From Firmicutes bacterium UBA1065 (lineage in GTDB: Bacteria; Bacillota; Clostridia; Tissierellales; Sedimentibacteraceae): a stretch of DNA of 10,848 nucleotides. The stretch covers positions 1 through 10,848 of the forward strand of contig DCDC01000160.1 in assembly GCA_002316225.1 (NCBI GenBank), read 5' to 3'. Below are positions 1 to 6,980 of the stretch, piece after piece. Below the pieces are notes generated by a model, which made no database searches, was not told the origin of the DNA, and worked only from the letters and a program-made list of their open reading frames with translations. Both the position numbers and the translations under genes were made by a program. Numbering within the stretch: position 1 is the first letter of the stretch; each line of letters opens with the position of its first letter.

Positions 1-1764
1 GATATTGATATAAGATTTGCATTTGCCTTTCCGGATGTTTACGAAGTGGGCATGTCTCATACGGGTTTGCATATTTTGTACCATTTAATGAACTCCATGG
101 AAAATGTATGGTGCGAAAGGGTATTTGCCCCATGGACGGACATGGAAGACCTTCTGCGAAAAAATAATATACCCTTGTATGGTCTTGAAAGCAAGGATGA
201 ATTGACTGCATTTGATTTCATTGGCTTCACCCTCCAGTATGAGATGAGCTACACAAATGTTTTGAATATGCTTGACTTGGGTAATATACCCATAAGGTCA
301 AGTGACAGGGGCAATGACATGCCCTTAGTTATTGCAGGAGGACCATGTGCCTATAATCCGGAGCCTCTTTATGAGGTCATTGATTTATTTGTTCTAGGTG
401 AAGCAGAAGAAGTATTGCCTGACCTTCTTTCTTTATACAGTGAAGAAAAGAAAAAGGGTTTTGACAAAATAAGGTTTCTTGAAAAGGCGGCAGGCCTTGA
501 AGGCATTTATGTTCCCCTTTTTTATGAGGAAATTTACAGTGAGGATGGAACAATTAAAGAAAGAAGGGTACTTAACGACAAGGCAGCAAAAACAATTAAA
601 AAGCGAATAATTAAGGATCTTGACAAAAGTTTTTACCCGGAAAAGAGCATCCTGCCCTATATTGATGTGGTTCATGACAGGGTGGTTTTGGAAATATTCA
701 GGGGCTGTACCAGGGGCTGTCGTTTTTGCCAGGCAGGGATGATTTACAGGCCTGTCAGGGAAAGGAAAACCGACACTTTAACGGCTCAGGCAGAAAGCCT
801 TTTAAAGTCAACGGGCCATGATGAGATATCCCTGACTTCTTTGAGCTCGGGTGATTATTCATGCCTTCCGGATTTGACTTTAAAGCTGCTGGATAAGTAT
901 GAAAAGCAGAATGTAAGCATTTCTCTGCCGTCCCTAAGACTTGACTCAATGACCTTCGATATCATAGAAAGGCTGCAGGAGGTTCGCAAATCCGGCCTTA
1001 CCTTTGCCCCGGAAGCAGGAACCCAAAGGATGAGAGATGTTATAAATAAAAATCTCACTGAAGAACAAATATTGGGACCTGTGGAAACAGCCTTTAATTT
1101 AGGGTGGTCAACGGTTAAACTTTATTTCATGATAGGGCTGCCTGGTGAGACCATGGAGGATGTATTGGGAATCAAAGACCTGGCCTACAAGATAAAAGAC
1201 AGGTTTTTCCAAAGACCCAAGGAGAAAATAAAGGGGAATTTAAAAATAAATGTCAGCGCCTCATGCTTTGTTCCAAAACCTTTCACACCCTTCCAGTGGG
1301 TGGAGCAAGACACCATGGACCAATTCTATGAAAAGGCAAGGACCCTGCAAAAGGAAATCAAGGATAAAAAGATTTCCTTTAGTTACCATGAGCCAAAATT
1401 AAGCTACCTGGAAGCCGTTTTTGCAAGGGGAGACAGGAGGCTGTCCAAGGCCTTGATAAGGGCATGGGAAAAGGGATGCCGGTTTGACGGCTGGTATGAT
1501 ATGTTTGATTTCGACAAATGGATGGAGGCCTTCAGGGAAACAGGTACGGATCCGGACTTTTATGCCTTAAGACAAAGAGAATTGAATGAAGTCCTGCCCT
1601 GGGACTTCATCGACTTGGGGGTTACCAAGGAATATTTAATGAGCGAATACAAGAAAGCCTTGCGTACTGAAACTACTCCTGACTGCAGGGTTAAATGCAC
1701 CGGATGCGGGGTCAACTATAAACTATGGGGAGGTGCCTGCCCTCATGTGCAAAATATTGTGTAA
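1..1764 (+). CDS. B12-binding-type radical SAM protein (TIGR03960-like), 5' end outside window
   Basis: The frame is open from base 1, and its first residues (FAFPDVYEVGMSH) match the interior start region of the TIGR03960 family. About 30-40 N-terminal residues and the start codon therefore lie upstream; the GTG at 46 is not the real start. The visible 587 residues show a B12-binding-like N-terminal region (AGGPCAYNPEP, GEAEE around residues 110-140). A radical SAM CX3CX2C cluster motif follows (C236, C240, C243, within GCTRGCRFC), then TFAPEAGTQRMR and MIGLPGET typical of the fold. The C-terminus carries a second cysteine group (C562, C566, C569, C580), again spaced CX3CX2C. Such proteins use a 4Fe-4S cluster and S-adenosylmethionine for radical chemistry, but the substrate of this family is not known to me. 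Its 3' end overlaps the DUF2344 gene by 20 nt, as commonly seen for this pair, which suggests a joint function. A role in RNA or ribosome modification is only inferred from the neighbours. Confidence 0.9.
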   Translation, partial: DIDIRFAFAFPDVYEVGMSHTGLHILYHLMNSMENVWCERVFAPWTDMEDLLRKNNIPLYGLESKDELTAFDFIGFTLQYEMSYTNVLNMLDLGNIPIRSSDRGNDMPLVIAGGPCAYNPEPLYEVIDLFVLGEAEEVLPDLLSLYSEEKKKGFDKIRFLEKAAGLEGIYVPLFYEEIYSEDGTIKERRVLNDKAAKTIKKRIIKDLDKSFYPEKSILPYIDVVHDRVVLEIFRGCTRGCRFCQAGMIYRPVRERKTDTLTAQAESLLKSTGHDEISLTSLSSGDYSCLPDLTLKLLDKYEKQNVSISLPSLRLDSMTFDIIERLQEVRKSGLTFAPEAGTQRMRDVINKNLTEEQILGPVETAFNLGWSTVKLYFMIGLPGETMEDVLGIKDLAYKIKDRFFQRPKEKIKGNLKINVSASCFVPKPFTPFQWVEQDTMDQFYEKARTLQKEIKDKKISFSYHEPKLSYLEAVFARGDRRLSKALIRAWEKGCRFDGWYDMFDFDKWMEAFRETGTDPDFYALRQRELNEVLPWDFIDLGVTKEYLMSEYKKALRTETTPDCRVKCTGCGVNYKLWGGACPHVQNIV

Positions 1765-2419
1765 ATACAGCAAGACCGGCAACTTAAAATATATCTCCCA
1801 CCTGGATGTTTTAAGATTCATTCAAAGGTCCATAAAAAGGGCCGGCATAAAGGCCAAATATTCCGAGGGATTTAATCCTCACATGAAAACCTCCTTCGGA
1901 TATCCCTTGTCCTTAGGCATTGAAAGCATAGGAGAATATTTTGAAGTTGACCTGGATGAAAAGATTGAACCTGAGGTATTCATTAAGAAAATGAATGCTG
2001 TAATGCCTAAGGAAATGCAGATACTCAAGGCAGCATACTCAGAGGATGGGGATTCTCTCATGAAGAGGTGCGCCTATGCCAGCTATTTGATAAATATTGA
2101 AGCAGATATTGATGTAAGCAGGCTGAATGAGTATTTTGACCAAATGCTTACCCAAGGTGTGATATTTGAGAGGCAGAAGAAAAACAAAAAAAACCAATCG
2201 GTCACCAGGGAATTAAACACAAAAGACCTCATCACCTATTTAAGGGCTGATAAAATTAATAATAATGTCAGGATAATGGCTGTTATTAAAACCCAGGAAA
2301 CAGGGAGCATGAAGGTTGAAGAGCTGATAAAGCTGATAAAAGATAAGGGTTTTGAATTTGATTACTATACAATTTTGAAAGTGGACGCTTTGGACAAAGA
2401 TATTAAGGAGATTCTATGA
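1745..2419 (+). CDS. DUF2344 (TIGR03936) radical SAM-linked protein
   Basis: This 224-residue protein matches the TIGR03936/DUF2344 family, which is found beside or fused to the TIGR03960 radical SAM protein. The diagnostic N-terminal part is present: KYSKTGNLKYISHLD (about residues 7-21) followed by AGIKAKYSEGFNPH (33-46). The ATG at 1745 is preferred over the GTG at 1733 because the family begins just before the YSKTG segment, and because GGGGAGG (1727-1733) lies upstream of the ATG but would overlap the GTG. The gene starts inside the 3' end of the radical SAM gene and ends in an ATGA overlap with the RNase gene, so the three are probably translationally coupled. The biochemical role is unknown; a substrate-presenting or accessory function for the radical SAM enzyme is inference. 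The C-terminal third is lysine-rich and divergent. Confidence 0.85.
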   Translation: MCKILCKYSKTGNLKYISHLDVLRFIQRSIKRAGIKAKYSEGFNPHMKTSFGYPLSLGIESIGEYFEVDLDEKIEPEVFIKKMNAVMPKEMQILKAAYSEDGDSLMKRCAYASYLINIEADIDVSRLNEYFDQMLTQGVIFERQKKNKKNQSVTRELNTKDLITYLRADKINNNVRIMAVIKTQETGSMKVEELIKLIKDKGFEFDYYTILKVDALDKDIKEIL

Positions 2420-3915
2420 AGCAGGTATTGGTAAGCAAGTCGGCATTTTTCAGTCATGTGGCGATAATAGAAGATGGCAGGCTTATTGATTATCTTTTTG
2501 AAATGAATAATAATCAAAACGTTGTGGGCAATATATACAAGGGAAAAGTAATGAATATCCTTCCCGGCATGGAAGCTGCCTTTGTAGATATAGGTCTTGA
2601 CAAGAATGCATACTTGTTTTTTGACGACCTGCTTACGAAAAAGTTTCTAAAGGAAGCAAACATCAAGAAAAAAGATGCGACCAATATCAACAAGGTCCTT
2701 AAAATCGGGGATGAACTCCTGGTTCAGGTTGTGAGAGGGCCCATGGGGGAGAAAAATATATCCGTTACAACCGATATTTCACTTACGGGAAAATTCATTG
2801 CCTTTATACCAAACAGCAAGGATGTAAACATATCAAGGAAAATCAGGAGCCCGGAAGAGAGAAAAAGGCTCGAAGAAATAGGCAAAAGCATAATAAAAGA
2901 CGGACACGGCATGATAATCAGGACTTTTGCCAAGGGTTGCGACAAGGATGCAATAGAAAAGGAATACCAGATGCTTTCAAAGATCTACATGCAGATTGAA
3001 AGAGAATACAAGTATTCCTATTCACCCAAGCTTTTATATAAAACTAATTCCCTTATAGAAAGACTGTTTCTGGACTATATTGATTCTTCCGTTGAAGAGA
3101 TTTATGTTGAAGATGATGCTACAAGGGATAAATTCCGTGATATGATTTCAGCTTTACCGGGAGATGAGCTGAAGAGCATCAAAATCATCCGGGCTGAAAG
3201 GGTCTTTGAAAACTTTGATATTGACAGGCAGGTGAAGATGCTTTTTGACAGGAAGGTTGAGCTTGAAAACGGAGGTTCCATAATTATTGACGTTACGGAA
3301 GCATTGACGGTAATTGACGTGAACAGCGGCAAATATACGGGAAGCCGCAATATGGAGGAAACGGCTTTGGCTATAAATCTAAAGGCCCTGGAAGAGATTG
3401 ACCGGCATATTAAACTTAGAAATATTAGCGGGATCATTTTAATCGATTTTATTGACCTTAAGAAGGAAGAAAGCATTAATCTCATAACTGCCAAGGCCAA
3501 GGCTTTGTTCAGGGATGATAAAACCAAGACCAACGTTGTAGGAATGACCAAGCTTAATATTATGGAAATCACAAGAAAAAAGAATACGGAGAATTTTTAC
3601 AACTTAATTACCGAGGAATGCAGCCACTGCAGGGGAAGCGGCAGAAGCCTTTCGAAATTATATATATTCATAAAAATAGAAGAAATAATAAAGAACATCA
3701 AGTTCAATACTTCGGCGGAAGCCGTGATTTTAAAAGTAGGCTGTATCCTGTACGATAAAATAATAAAAAACTGCCTGGATATCATTGCTGAAATCGAGAA
3801 AAAGTATAATATTAAAATATATATTAAGAAGGATTCCAATATATTGTCCGATGAAATTCTTGTGGGGAAAATGGGCAGTTTATCCTATATTGACAGTATA
3901 AAAGACCCTGTATAA
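2416..3915 (+). CDS. rng: Ribonuclease E/G family endoribonuclease (RNase G type)
   Basis: Encodes a 499-residue RNase G-length enzyme without the long C-terminal scaffold of RNase E. It is expected to cleave single-stranded, AU-rich RNA in mRNA decay and rRNA 5'-end processing in the cytoplasm. An S1-like domain (about residues 36-120; VVGNIYKGKVMNILPGMEAAFVDIG) is followed by the 5'-monophosphate sensor pair R169-T170. The catalytic Mg-binding aspartates are D301 (VIDVNSG) and D344 (ILIDFIDL). These align closely with E. coli RNase E R169/T170, D303 and D346. MTKLNIMEITRKK (377-389) is the usual segment before the zinc-link cysteines, here C402 and C405 in ECSHCRGSG; the common CPxC has serine in place of proline. 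The ATG at 2416 overlaps the upstream stop (ATGA) and has AAGGAG 5 nt before it. The gene ends in tandem TAATAA with no terminator hairpin before the rplU promoter. Confidence 0.93.
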   Translation: MKQVLVSKSAFFSHVAIIEDGRLIDYLFEMNNNQNVVGNIYKGKVMNILPGMEAAFVDIGLDKNAYLFFDDLLTKKFLKEANIKKKDATNINKVLKIGDELLVQVVRGPMGEKNISVTTDISLTGKFIAFIPNSKDVNISRKIRSPEERKRLEEIGKSIIKDGHGMIIRTFAKGCDKDAIEKEYQMLSKIYMQIEREYKYSYSPKLLYKTNSLIERLFLDYIDSSVEEIYVEDDATRDKFRDMISALPGDELKSIKIIRAERVFENFDIDRQVKMLFDRKVELENGGSIIIDVTEALTVIDVNSGKYTGSRNMEETALAINLKALEEIDRHIKLRNISGIILIDFIDLKKEESINLITAKAKALFRDDKTKTNVVGMTKLNIMEITRKKNTENFYNLITEECSHCRGSGRSLSKLYIFIKIEEIIKNIKFNTSAEAVILKVGCILYDKIIKNCLDIIAEIEKKYNIKIYIKKDSNILSDEILVGKMGSLSYIDSIKDPV

Positions 3916-3930
3916 TAAGGAAAATATGTG

Positions 3931-3959
3931 TTGACAAACATTTTGGGGTTTGATACAAT
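3931..3959 (+). promoter_or_regulatory. Sigma-A extended -10 promoter for rplU-prp-rpmA
   Basis: A perfect -35 TTGACA (3931-3936) is separated by exactly 17 bp from TACAAT (3954-3959). The -10 is preceded by TG at 3951-3952, giving an extended -10 (TGATACAAT). Transcription would begin near 3966. The promoter starts 15 bp after the rng stop codon, so the ribosomal protein genes have their own strong start and may also receive read-through from rng. Confidence 0.85.
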
Positions 3960-3965
3960 AATTAT

Positions 3966-4034
3966 CTGTTAGAGCCGCACGGATCAGGTTTTAAACGATA
4001 TGTACCTGCAAAGGCGAGACTGGGAAGAGGAGGT
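3966..4034 (+). promoter_or_regulatory. Ribosomal protein L21 leader (autoregulatory 5' UTR)
   Basis: The roughly 74-nt untranslated region between the predicted transcription start and rplU is structured. CAGGT (3985-3989) pairs with ACCTG (4004-4008), and GCC (3974-3976) can pair with GGC (4013-4015) around it. The flanking purine-rich segments AGAGCCGC (3971-3978) and GCGAGACTGGGAAGA (4014-4028) resemble, from memory, the conserved L21 leader of Firmicutes (Rfam L21_leader). Such leaders are thought to let free L21 repress its own operon. The assignment rests on position, hairpin and recalled motifs; a covariance model search was not possible here. Confidence 0.65.
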
Positions 4035-4039
4035 AAAAC

Positions 4040-4351
4040 ATGTACGCAATTATCGAAACAGGTGGAAAGCAATACAGGGTACAGGAAGGCGATGTTGTAA
4101 GAGTTGAAAAACTTGACATTGCTGAAGGTGAAACTGTAAAATTCGATAAAGTTTTGCTGGTTGCCGACGAGGGAGAATTGAAAGTAGGAAAACCCTATGT
4201 CGACGGAGCTGTGGTTGAAGGAACAGTTGAAAGCCAGGGCAAAGCTAAGAAAATAATAATTTTTAAATACAAAGCCAAGAAAGATTACAGAAAGAAACAA
4301 GGCCACCGTCAACCATATACACAGATAAAGATTGAGAAAATAGTAGGATAA
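4040..4351 (+). CDS. rplU: 50S ribosomal protein L21
   Basis: The 103-residue protein has normal bacterial L21 length. It begins MYAIIETGGKQYRV, the family hallmark, and ends with the L21 signature GHRQPYTQIKIEKI (from residue 88), preceded by a basic stretch (about residues 79-87). L21 binds 23S rRNA in the large subunit. AGGAGGT (4028-4034) sits 5 nt before the ATG, a strong site. First gene of the rplU-prp-rpmA unit, preceded by its own promoter and leader; the stop codon is 1 nt from the prp start. Confidence 0.98.
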   Translation: MYAIIETGGKQYRVQEGDVVRVEKLDIAEGETVKFDKVLLVADEGELKVGKPYVDGAVVEGTVESQGKAKKIIIFKYKAKKDYRKKQGHRQPYTQIKIEKIVG

Positions 4352-4352
4352 G

Positions 4353-4679
4353 ATGATTAAGGTTACCATATATAGAACCGGGAATCAAATTAAAGGTTTT
4401 ATGGTTGAAGGCCATTCGGATTACGCCGAAGAAGGATATGACATAGTGTGTGCGTCAGTTTCCATATTGTCCTATACGGCTTTGAATTCATTGAATGTTG
4501 TGGCCGGAATAAGTCCGGAAAACATAGAGTATAAAGTGGATGACGCAGGCTTAATGAGTTTAAGAACCAAAGTGAACAATGATAAAACTGATTTGGTATA
4601 CAGGAATTTCATAGTAGGAATAGAGTTATTACTGGAAGATTACGGCGAGTATATTACACTTAAGTTCGAGGAGGTGTAA
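4353..4679 (+). CDS. prp: Ribosomal-processing cysteine protease Prp
   Basis: This 108-residue protein (YsxB family) is the protease that removes the N-terminal extension of L27 in Firmicutes and related phyla. The catalytic pair is visible as H21 (VEGHSDYAEEG) and C33 (DIVCASVS), with spacing as known for Staphylococcus aureus Prp. It lies between rplU and rpmA, the standard place, and its substrate is the product of the next gene. Its ribosome binding site is weak (AGGA at 4345-4348, inside rplU), in contrast to the strong sites of rplU and rpmA. That fits a protease needed in smaller amounts than the ribosomal proteins, though translational coupling to rplU is also possible. Confidence 0.95.
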   Translation: MIKVTIYRTGNQIKGFMVEGHSDYAEEGYDIVCASVSILSYTALNSLNVVAGISPENIEYKVDDAGLMSLRTKVNNDKTDLVYRNFIVGIELLLEDYGEYITLKFEEV

Positions 4680-4681
4680 AA

Positions 4682-4975
4682 ATGTTATTGAAATTAAACT
4701 TACAGTTGTTTGCACATAAAAAAGGTGTCGGCAGCTCAAGAAACGGTAGGGACAGCAATTCCAAGAGATTGGGAGTAAAAAGAACCGACGGTCAGTTCGT
4801 ATTGGCCGGAAATATTCTTGTTAGACAAAGAGGTACCAAACTTCATCCCGGAGTTAATGTAGGCAGAGGCAGTGATGATACACTCTTCGCCTTGGTTGAC
4901 GGAAAGGTTAAGTTTGAAAGAAAAGACAAGACAAGAAAGCAGGTTAGCGTATATCCTGTAGAATTGGAAGCATAA
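4682..4975 (+). CDS. rpmA: 50S ribosomal protein L27 with cleavable N-terminal extension
   Basis: The 97-residue precursor starts MLLKLNLQLFAHKKGVGSS. LNLQLF followed by AHKKG is the Prp cleavage signature, with the cut expected between F10 and A11; the mature N-terminus AHKKG then reaches towards the peptidyl transferase centre. The rest matches L27 (SSRNGRDSNSKRLGVK, GNILVRQRGTK, HPGVNVGRG). GAGGAGGTG (4668-4676), which overlaps the prp stop codon region, provides a strong ribosome binding site about 7 nt before the ATG. Last gene of the unit, followed directly by a hairpin terminator. Confidence 0.98.
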   Translation: MLLKLNLQLFAHKKGVGSSRNGRDSNSKRLGVKRTDGQFVLAGNILVRQRGTKLHPGVNVGRGSDDTLFALVDGKVKFERKDKTRKQVSVYPVELEA

Positions 4976-4981
4976 TAAGAT

Positions 4982-5012
4982 AAAAAGACCTACCTTACGG
5001 TAGGTCATTTTT
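4982..5012 (+). terminator. Rho-independent terminator after rpmA
   Basis: GACCTACC (4987-4994) and GGTAGGTC (4999-5006) form a perfect 8-bp stem with a TTAC loop. It is flanked by AAAAA on the left and ATTTTT on the right. This is a textbook intrinsic terminator and, with the A-run, could also work in the opposite direction. Confidence 0.9.
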
Positions 5013-5040
5013 AGATCCTTTGTATACGCTCAGGATGACA
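5013..5040 (-). repeat. Single copy of the CTCAGGATGAC interspersed repeat
   Basis: This stretch matches 6745-6771 closely: both begin AGATCCTT and end CGCTCAGGATGACA, with a divergent centre. It lies immediately after the rpmA terminator and before obgE. The strand given is that on which the unit reads GTCATTCTGAG-like. See the larger cluster at 6711-6864. Confidence 0.65.
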
Positions 5041-5085
5041 TAGGTGGCAAGAGCATTATTCATATAGTGGTAGAAAGGAATAGAA

Positions 5086-6360
5086 ATGTTTGTAGATATA
5101 GCGAAAATTACCGTAAAAGCCGGCAAGGGCGGGAACGGAAGCGTAGCATTCAGGCGTGAAAAATACATACCCATGGGCGGACCTGACGGAGGCGACGGGG
5201 GCGACGGCGGAAGCGTCATATTGGTTGCCGATGAAGGGCTTCGAACATTGATGGACTTCAGATATAAAAAACATTACCAGGCCGAAAACGGTGAAGACGG
5301 AAGAGGAAAAAAACAATATGGGGCTGACGGGAAAGACCTTTATGTGAAGGTACCGGTTGGGACCCTGATAAAGGACGAAGAAACAGGCATAGTTTTAGCG
5401 GACTTGAAAACCCACGGCCAGGAATATGTTGCGGCCAGAGGCGGCCGGGGAGGTAAGGGAAATGTTAAATTCAAGTCTTCCATAAGGCGGACTCCCCGTT
5501 TTGCTCAGCCGGGCACCAAGGGTGAGGAAAGGGTTATTGTTCTAGAACTTAAGCTTCTTGCCGACGTTGGTTTGGTGGGCTTTCCCAATGTGGGAAAATC
5601 GACCATATTAGCATCCATTACAAGTGCAAAACCCAAAATTGCAAATTACCACTTTACTACCTTAAAACCAAACTTGGGAGTAGTATCAATAGAAGAAGGC
5701 CACAGCTATGTGCTTGCTGATATTCCGGGCCTTATTGAGGGGGCTTCCGAGGGAGCAGGCCTGGGTCTTGATTTCTTAAGGCATGTTGAAAGAACAAGGC
5801 TCCTTTTGCATGTCCTTGACGCATCCGGTCATGAAGGAAGAGACCCGGTAGAAGATTTCTATAAAATAAATGAGGAGCTCAAGCAGTACAGCGGCAAATT
5901 AAGTGAAAAGGAACAGATTCTGGTTTTAAACAAAATGGATCTGCCGGGAGCTATGGATAATGCCGAAAGGATTATAAAAGAATTTTCGGATGAGTATGAA
6001 ATAATCCAAGTGTCTGCGGCAACAGGTCAAGGTCTTGACTTGCTTAAGAAAAGGGCTTACGAAAGACTCCTTCAGATAGAAGAAGAAATAGAATTTGTTG
6101 ATGAAAATGTCGTTGAAAACCTGCTTGACAAAAAGGAAAGAGATACGATTGTCGTAAGAAAAGAAGACGATTATTACCTGGCGGAGGGAGACTTCCTTGA
6201 GAGGCTTGTTGCATCAACAAATTTCGATGATTTTGAATCTTTTTCCAATTTCCAAAAGGTGCTGATAGACAAGGGTGTAATTCAGAAATTGAAAGACCTT
6301 GGAGCCAAAGAAGGAGATTTAATCAGCGTGTGCGGGGTAGAATTTGATTTTGTGGAATGA
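5086..6360 (+). CDS. obgE: GTPase Obg/CgtA, 50S assembly factor
   Basis: The 424-residue protein has the three Obg domains. The glycine-rich OBG domain (about 1-158) contains KAGKGGNGSVAFRREKY and GGPDGGDGGDGG. The G domain has G1 GFPNVGKS (165-172), G2 threonines T191/T192 in FTTLKPNLG, G3 DIPG (212-215), G4 NKMD (282-285) and G5 SAAT (310-313). A C-terminal OCT domain follows (about 350-423). Obg binds the 50S subunit and links its assembly to GTP and (p)ppGpp levels. AAAGGA (5074-5079) lies 6 nt before the ATG. A terminator and a repeat copy separate it from rpmA, and I see only a weak TATAGT (5063-5068) without a matching -35. Its transcription may therefore depend partly on read-through. 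yhbY follows 11 nt after the stop. Confidence 0.98.
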   Translation: MFVDIAKITVKAGKGGNGSVAFRREKYIPMGGPDGGDGGDGGSVILVADEGLRTLMDFRYKKHYQAENGEDGRGKKQYGADGKDLYVKVPVGTLIKDEETGIVLADLKTHGQEYVAARGGRGGKGNVKFKSSIRRTPRFAQPGTKGEERVIVLELKLLADVGLVGFPNVGKSTILASITSAKPKIANYHFTTLKPNLGVVSIEEGHSYVLADIPGLIEGASEGAGLGLDFLRHVERTRLLLHVLDASGHEGRDPVEDFYKINEELKQYSGKLSEKEQILVLNKMDLPGAMDNAERIIKEFSDEYEIIQVSAATGQGLDLLKKRAYERLLQIEEEIEFVDENVVENLLDKKERDTIVVRKEDDYYLAEGDFLERLVASTNFDDFESFSNFQKVLIDKGVIQKLKDLGAKEGDLISVCGVEFDFVE

Positions 6361-6371
6361 AAGGAGAATAA

Positions 6372-6662
6372 ATGCTTACAGGAAAACAAAGAAGTTATCT
6401 GAAAGCCTTGGCAAATTCCATTGATACCATCATTCAAATAGGCAAAGGTGGCGTCACGGACGGGGTGCTGAAGCAAATTGACGATGCACTGAATGCCAGG
6501 GAATTAGTAAAGGTGAGTATATTGCAAAACAGCATGCTTGAAGCAAAGACTGTTGCAAATGAAGTTGCAAAATCTTTAGGGGCCGAATTTGTGCAAAGTA
6601 TAGGAAGCAAATTTGTTTTATACAGGGAATCTAAAGAAAAGATAATCAATATACCCAAATAA
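6372..6662 (+). CDS. yhbY: YhbY family RNA-binding (CRM domain) protein
   Basis: The whole 96-residue protein is a single CRM domain: LTGKQRSYLKALA at the N-terminus, the IQIGKGGVTD loop with GKGG at 24-27, and the C-terminal IGSKFVLYRESKE strand. YhbY proteins associate with pre-50S particles and are thought to assist large-subunit assembly. AAGGAG (6361-6366) directly follows the obgE stop and lies 5 nt from the ATG, so the two genes are surely one transcript. In many Clostridia nadD and yqeK follow; here a terminator and a repeat cluster follow instead. Confidence 0.93.
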   Translation: MLTGKQRSYLKALANSIDTIIQIGKGGVTDGVLKQIDDALNARELVKVSILQNSMLEAKTVANEVAKSLGAEFVQSIGSKFVLYRESKEKIINIPK

Positions 6663-6666
6663 ATGT

Positions 6667-6705
6667 CAGGTGCCGGAATGGAATCATTCATGCACCTGTT
6701 TTATT
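6667..6705 (+). terminator. Rho-independent terminator after yhbY
   Basis: CAGGTGC (6667-6673) pairs with GCACCTG (6692-6698). Inside it GAATG (6676-6680) pairs with CATTC (6685-6689) around a GAAT loop, separated by a 2x2 internal mismatch. TTTTATT follows immediately. It closes the obgE-yhbY unit. Confidence 0.85.
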
Positions 6706-6710
6706 AAATT

Positions 6711-6864
6711 TGTCATTCTGAGAGCTTTGCCCGAAGAATCCATGAGATCCTTCGCTTCGCTCAGGATGACAAAGTGAGGCATCGCTCAGGATGACAAGGG
6801 GGCTTTGCCCAGGATGACACATGATCTAATATGTCATTCTGAGGGCTTTGCCCGAAGAATCCCA
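6711..6864. repeat. Cluster of interspersed GTCATTCTGAG / CTCAGGATGAC repeats
   Basis: This occupies most of the 318-base gene-free stretch 6663-6980. GTCATTCTGAG (6712-6722) is the near-perfect inverse of CTCAGGATGAC (6760-6770), making a ~59-nt hairpin. Partial extra copies of the right arm lie at 6785-6795 and 6809-6818, and a second left-arm unit (GTCATTCTGAGGGCTTTGCC onwards) begins at 6833 and ends near 6863. The unit also contains CCCGAAGAATCC. Repeats with this core recur between genes in many Clostridia and other anaerobes, from my recollection. No coding capacity is visible. The remaining bases to 6980 are AT-rich and hold only the ribosome binding site and a possible promoter of the next gene. 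Confidence 0.8.
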
Positions 6865-6878
6865 TCTAATCCTTCTAT

Positions 6879-6909
6879 CTGTCACATTTCTGTATTTTCT
6901 TAATATAAT
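6879..6909 (+). promoter_or_regulatory. Weak candidate promoter for the HAD gene
   Basis: A consensus-like TATAAT (6904-6909) has only CTGTCA (6879-6884, 4 of 6 matches) upstream, at a long 19-bp spacing; using TAATAT (6901-6906) as the -10 gives 16 bp. A promoter is expected because a terminator and repeats lie upstream, but the match is modest. Confidence 0.35.
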
Positions 6910-6980
6910 AATACTCTCCCTTAATTAATCAATAGATATAAAGCATATGAAAGAAAAATATGTTTTAAGGAGGTGATAAA

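Noticed and set aside
3102..3572. 156-codon open frame on the minus strand inside rng
   Set aside because: It is antisense to the catalytic domain of a clearly real RNase G, has a serine/leucine-rich low-information composition and no ribosome binding site support.
3962..4369. 135-codon minus-strand frame over rplU and its leader
   Set aside because: It covers the L21 gene, promoter and leader in antisense and resembles no protein family; a shadow frame.
6711..6864. CRISPR array
   Set aside because: Repeat units are inverted as well as direct, partial, and irregularly spaced, with no uniform spacers and no cas genes.
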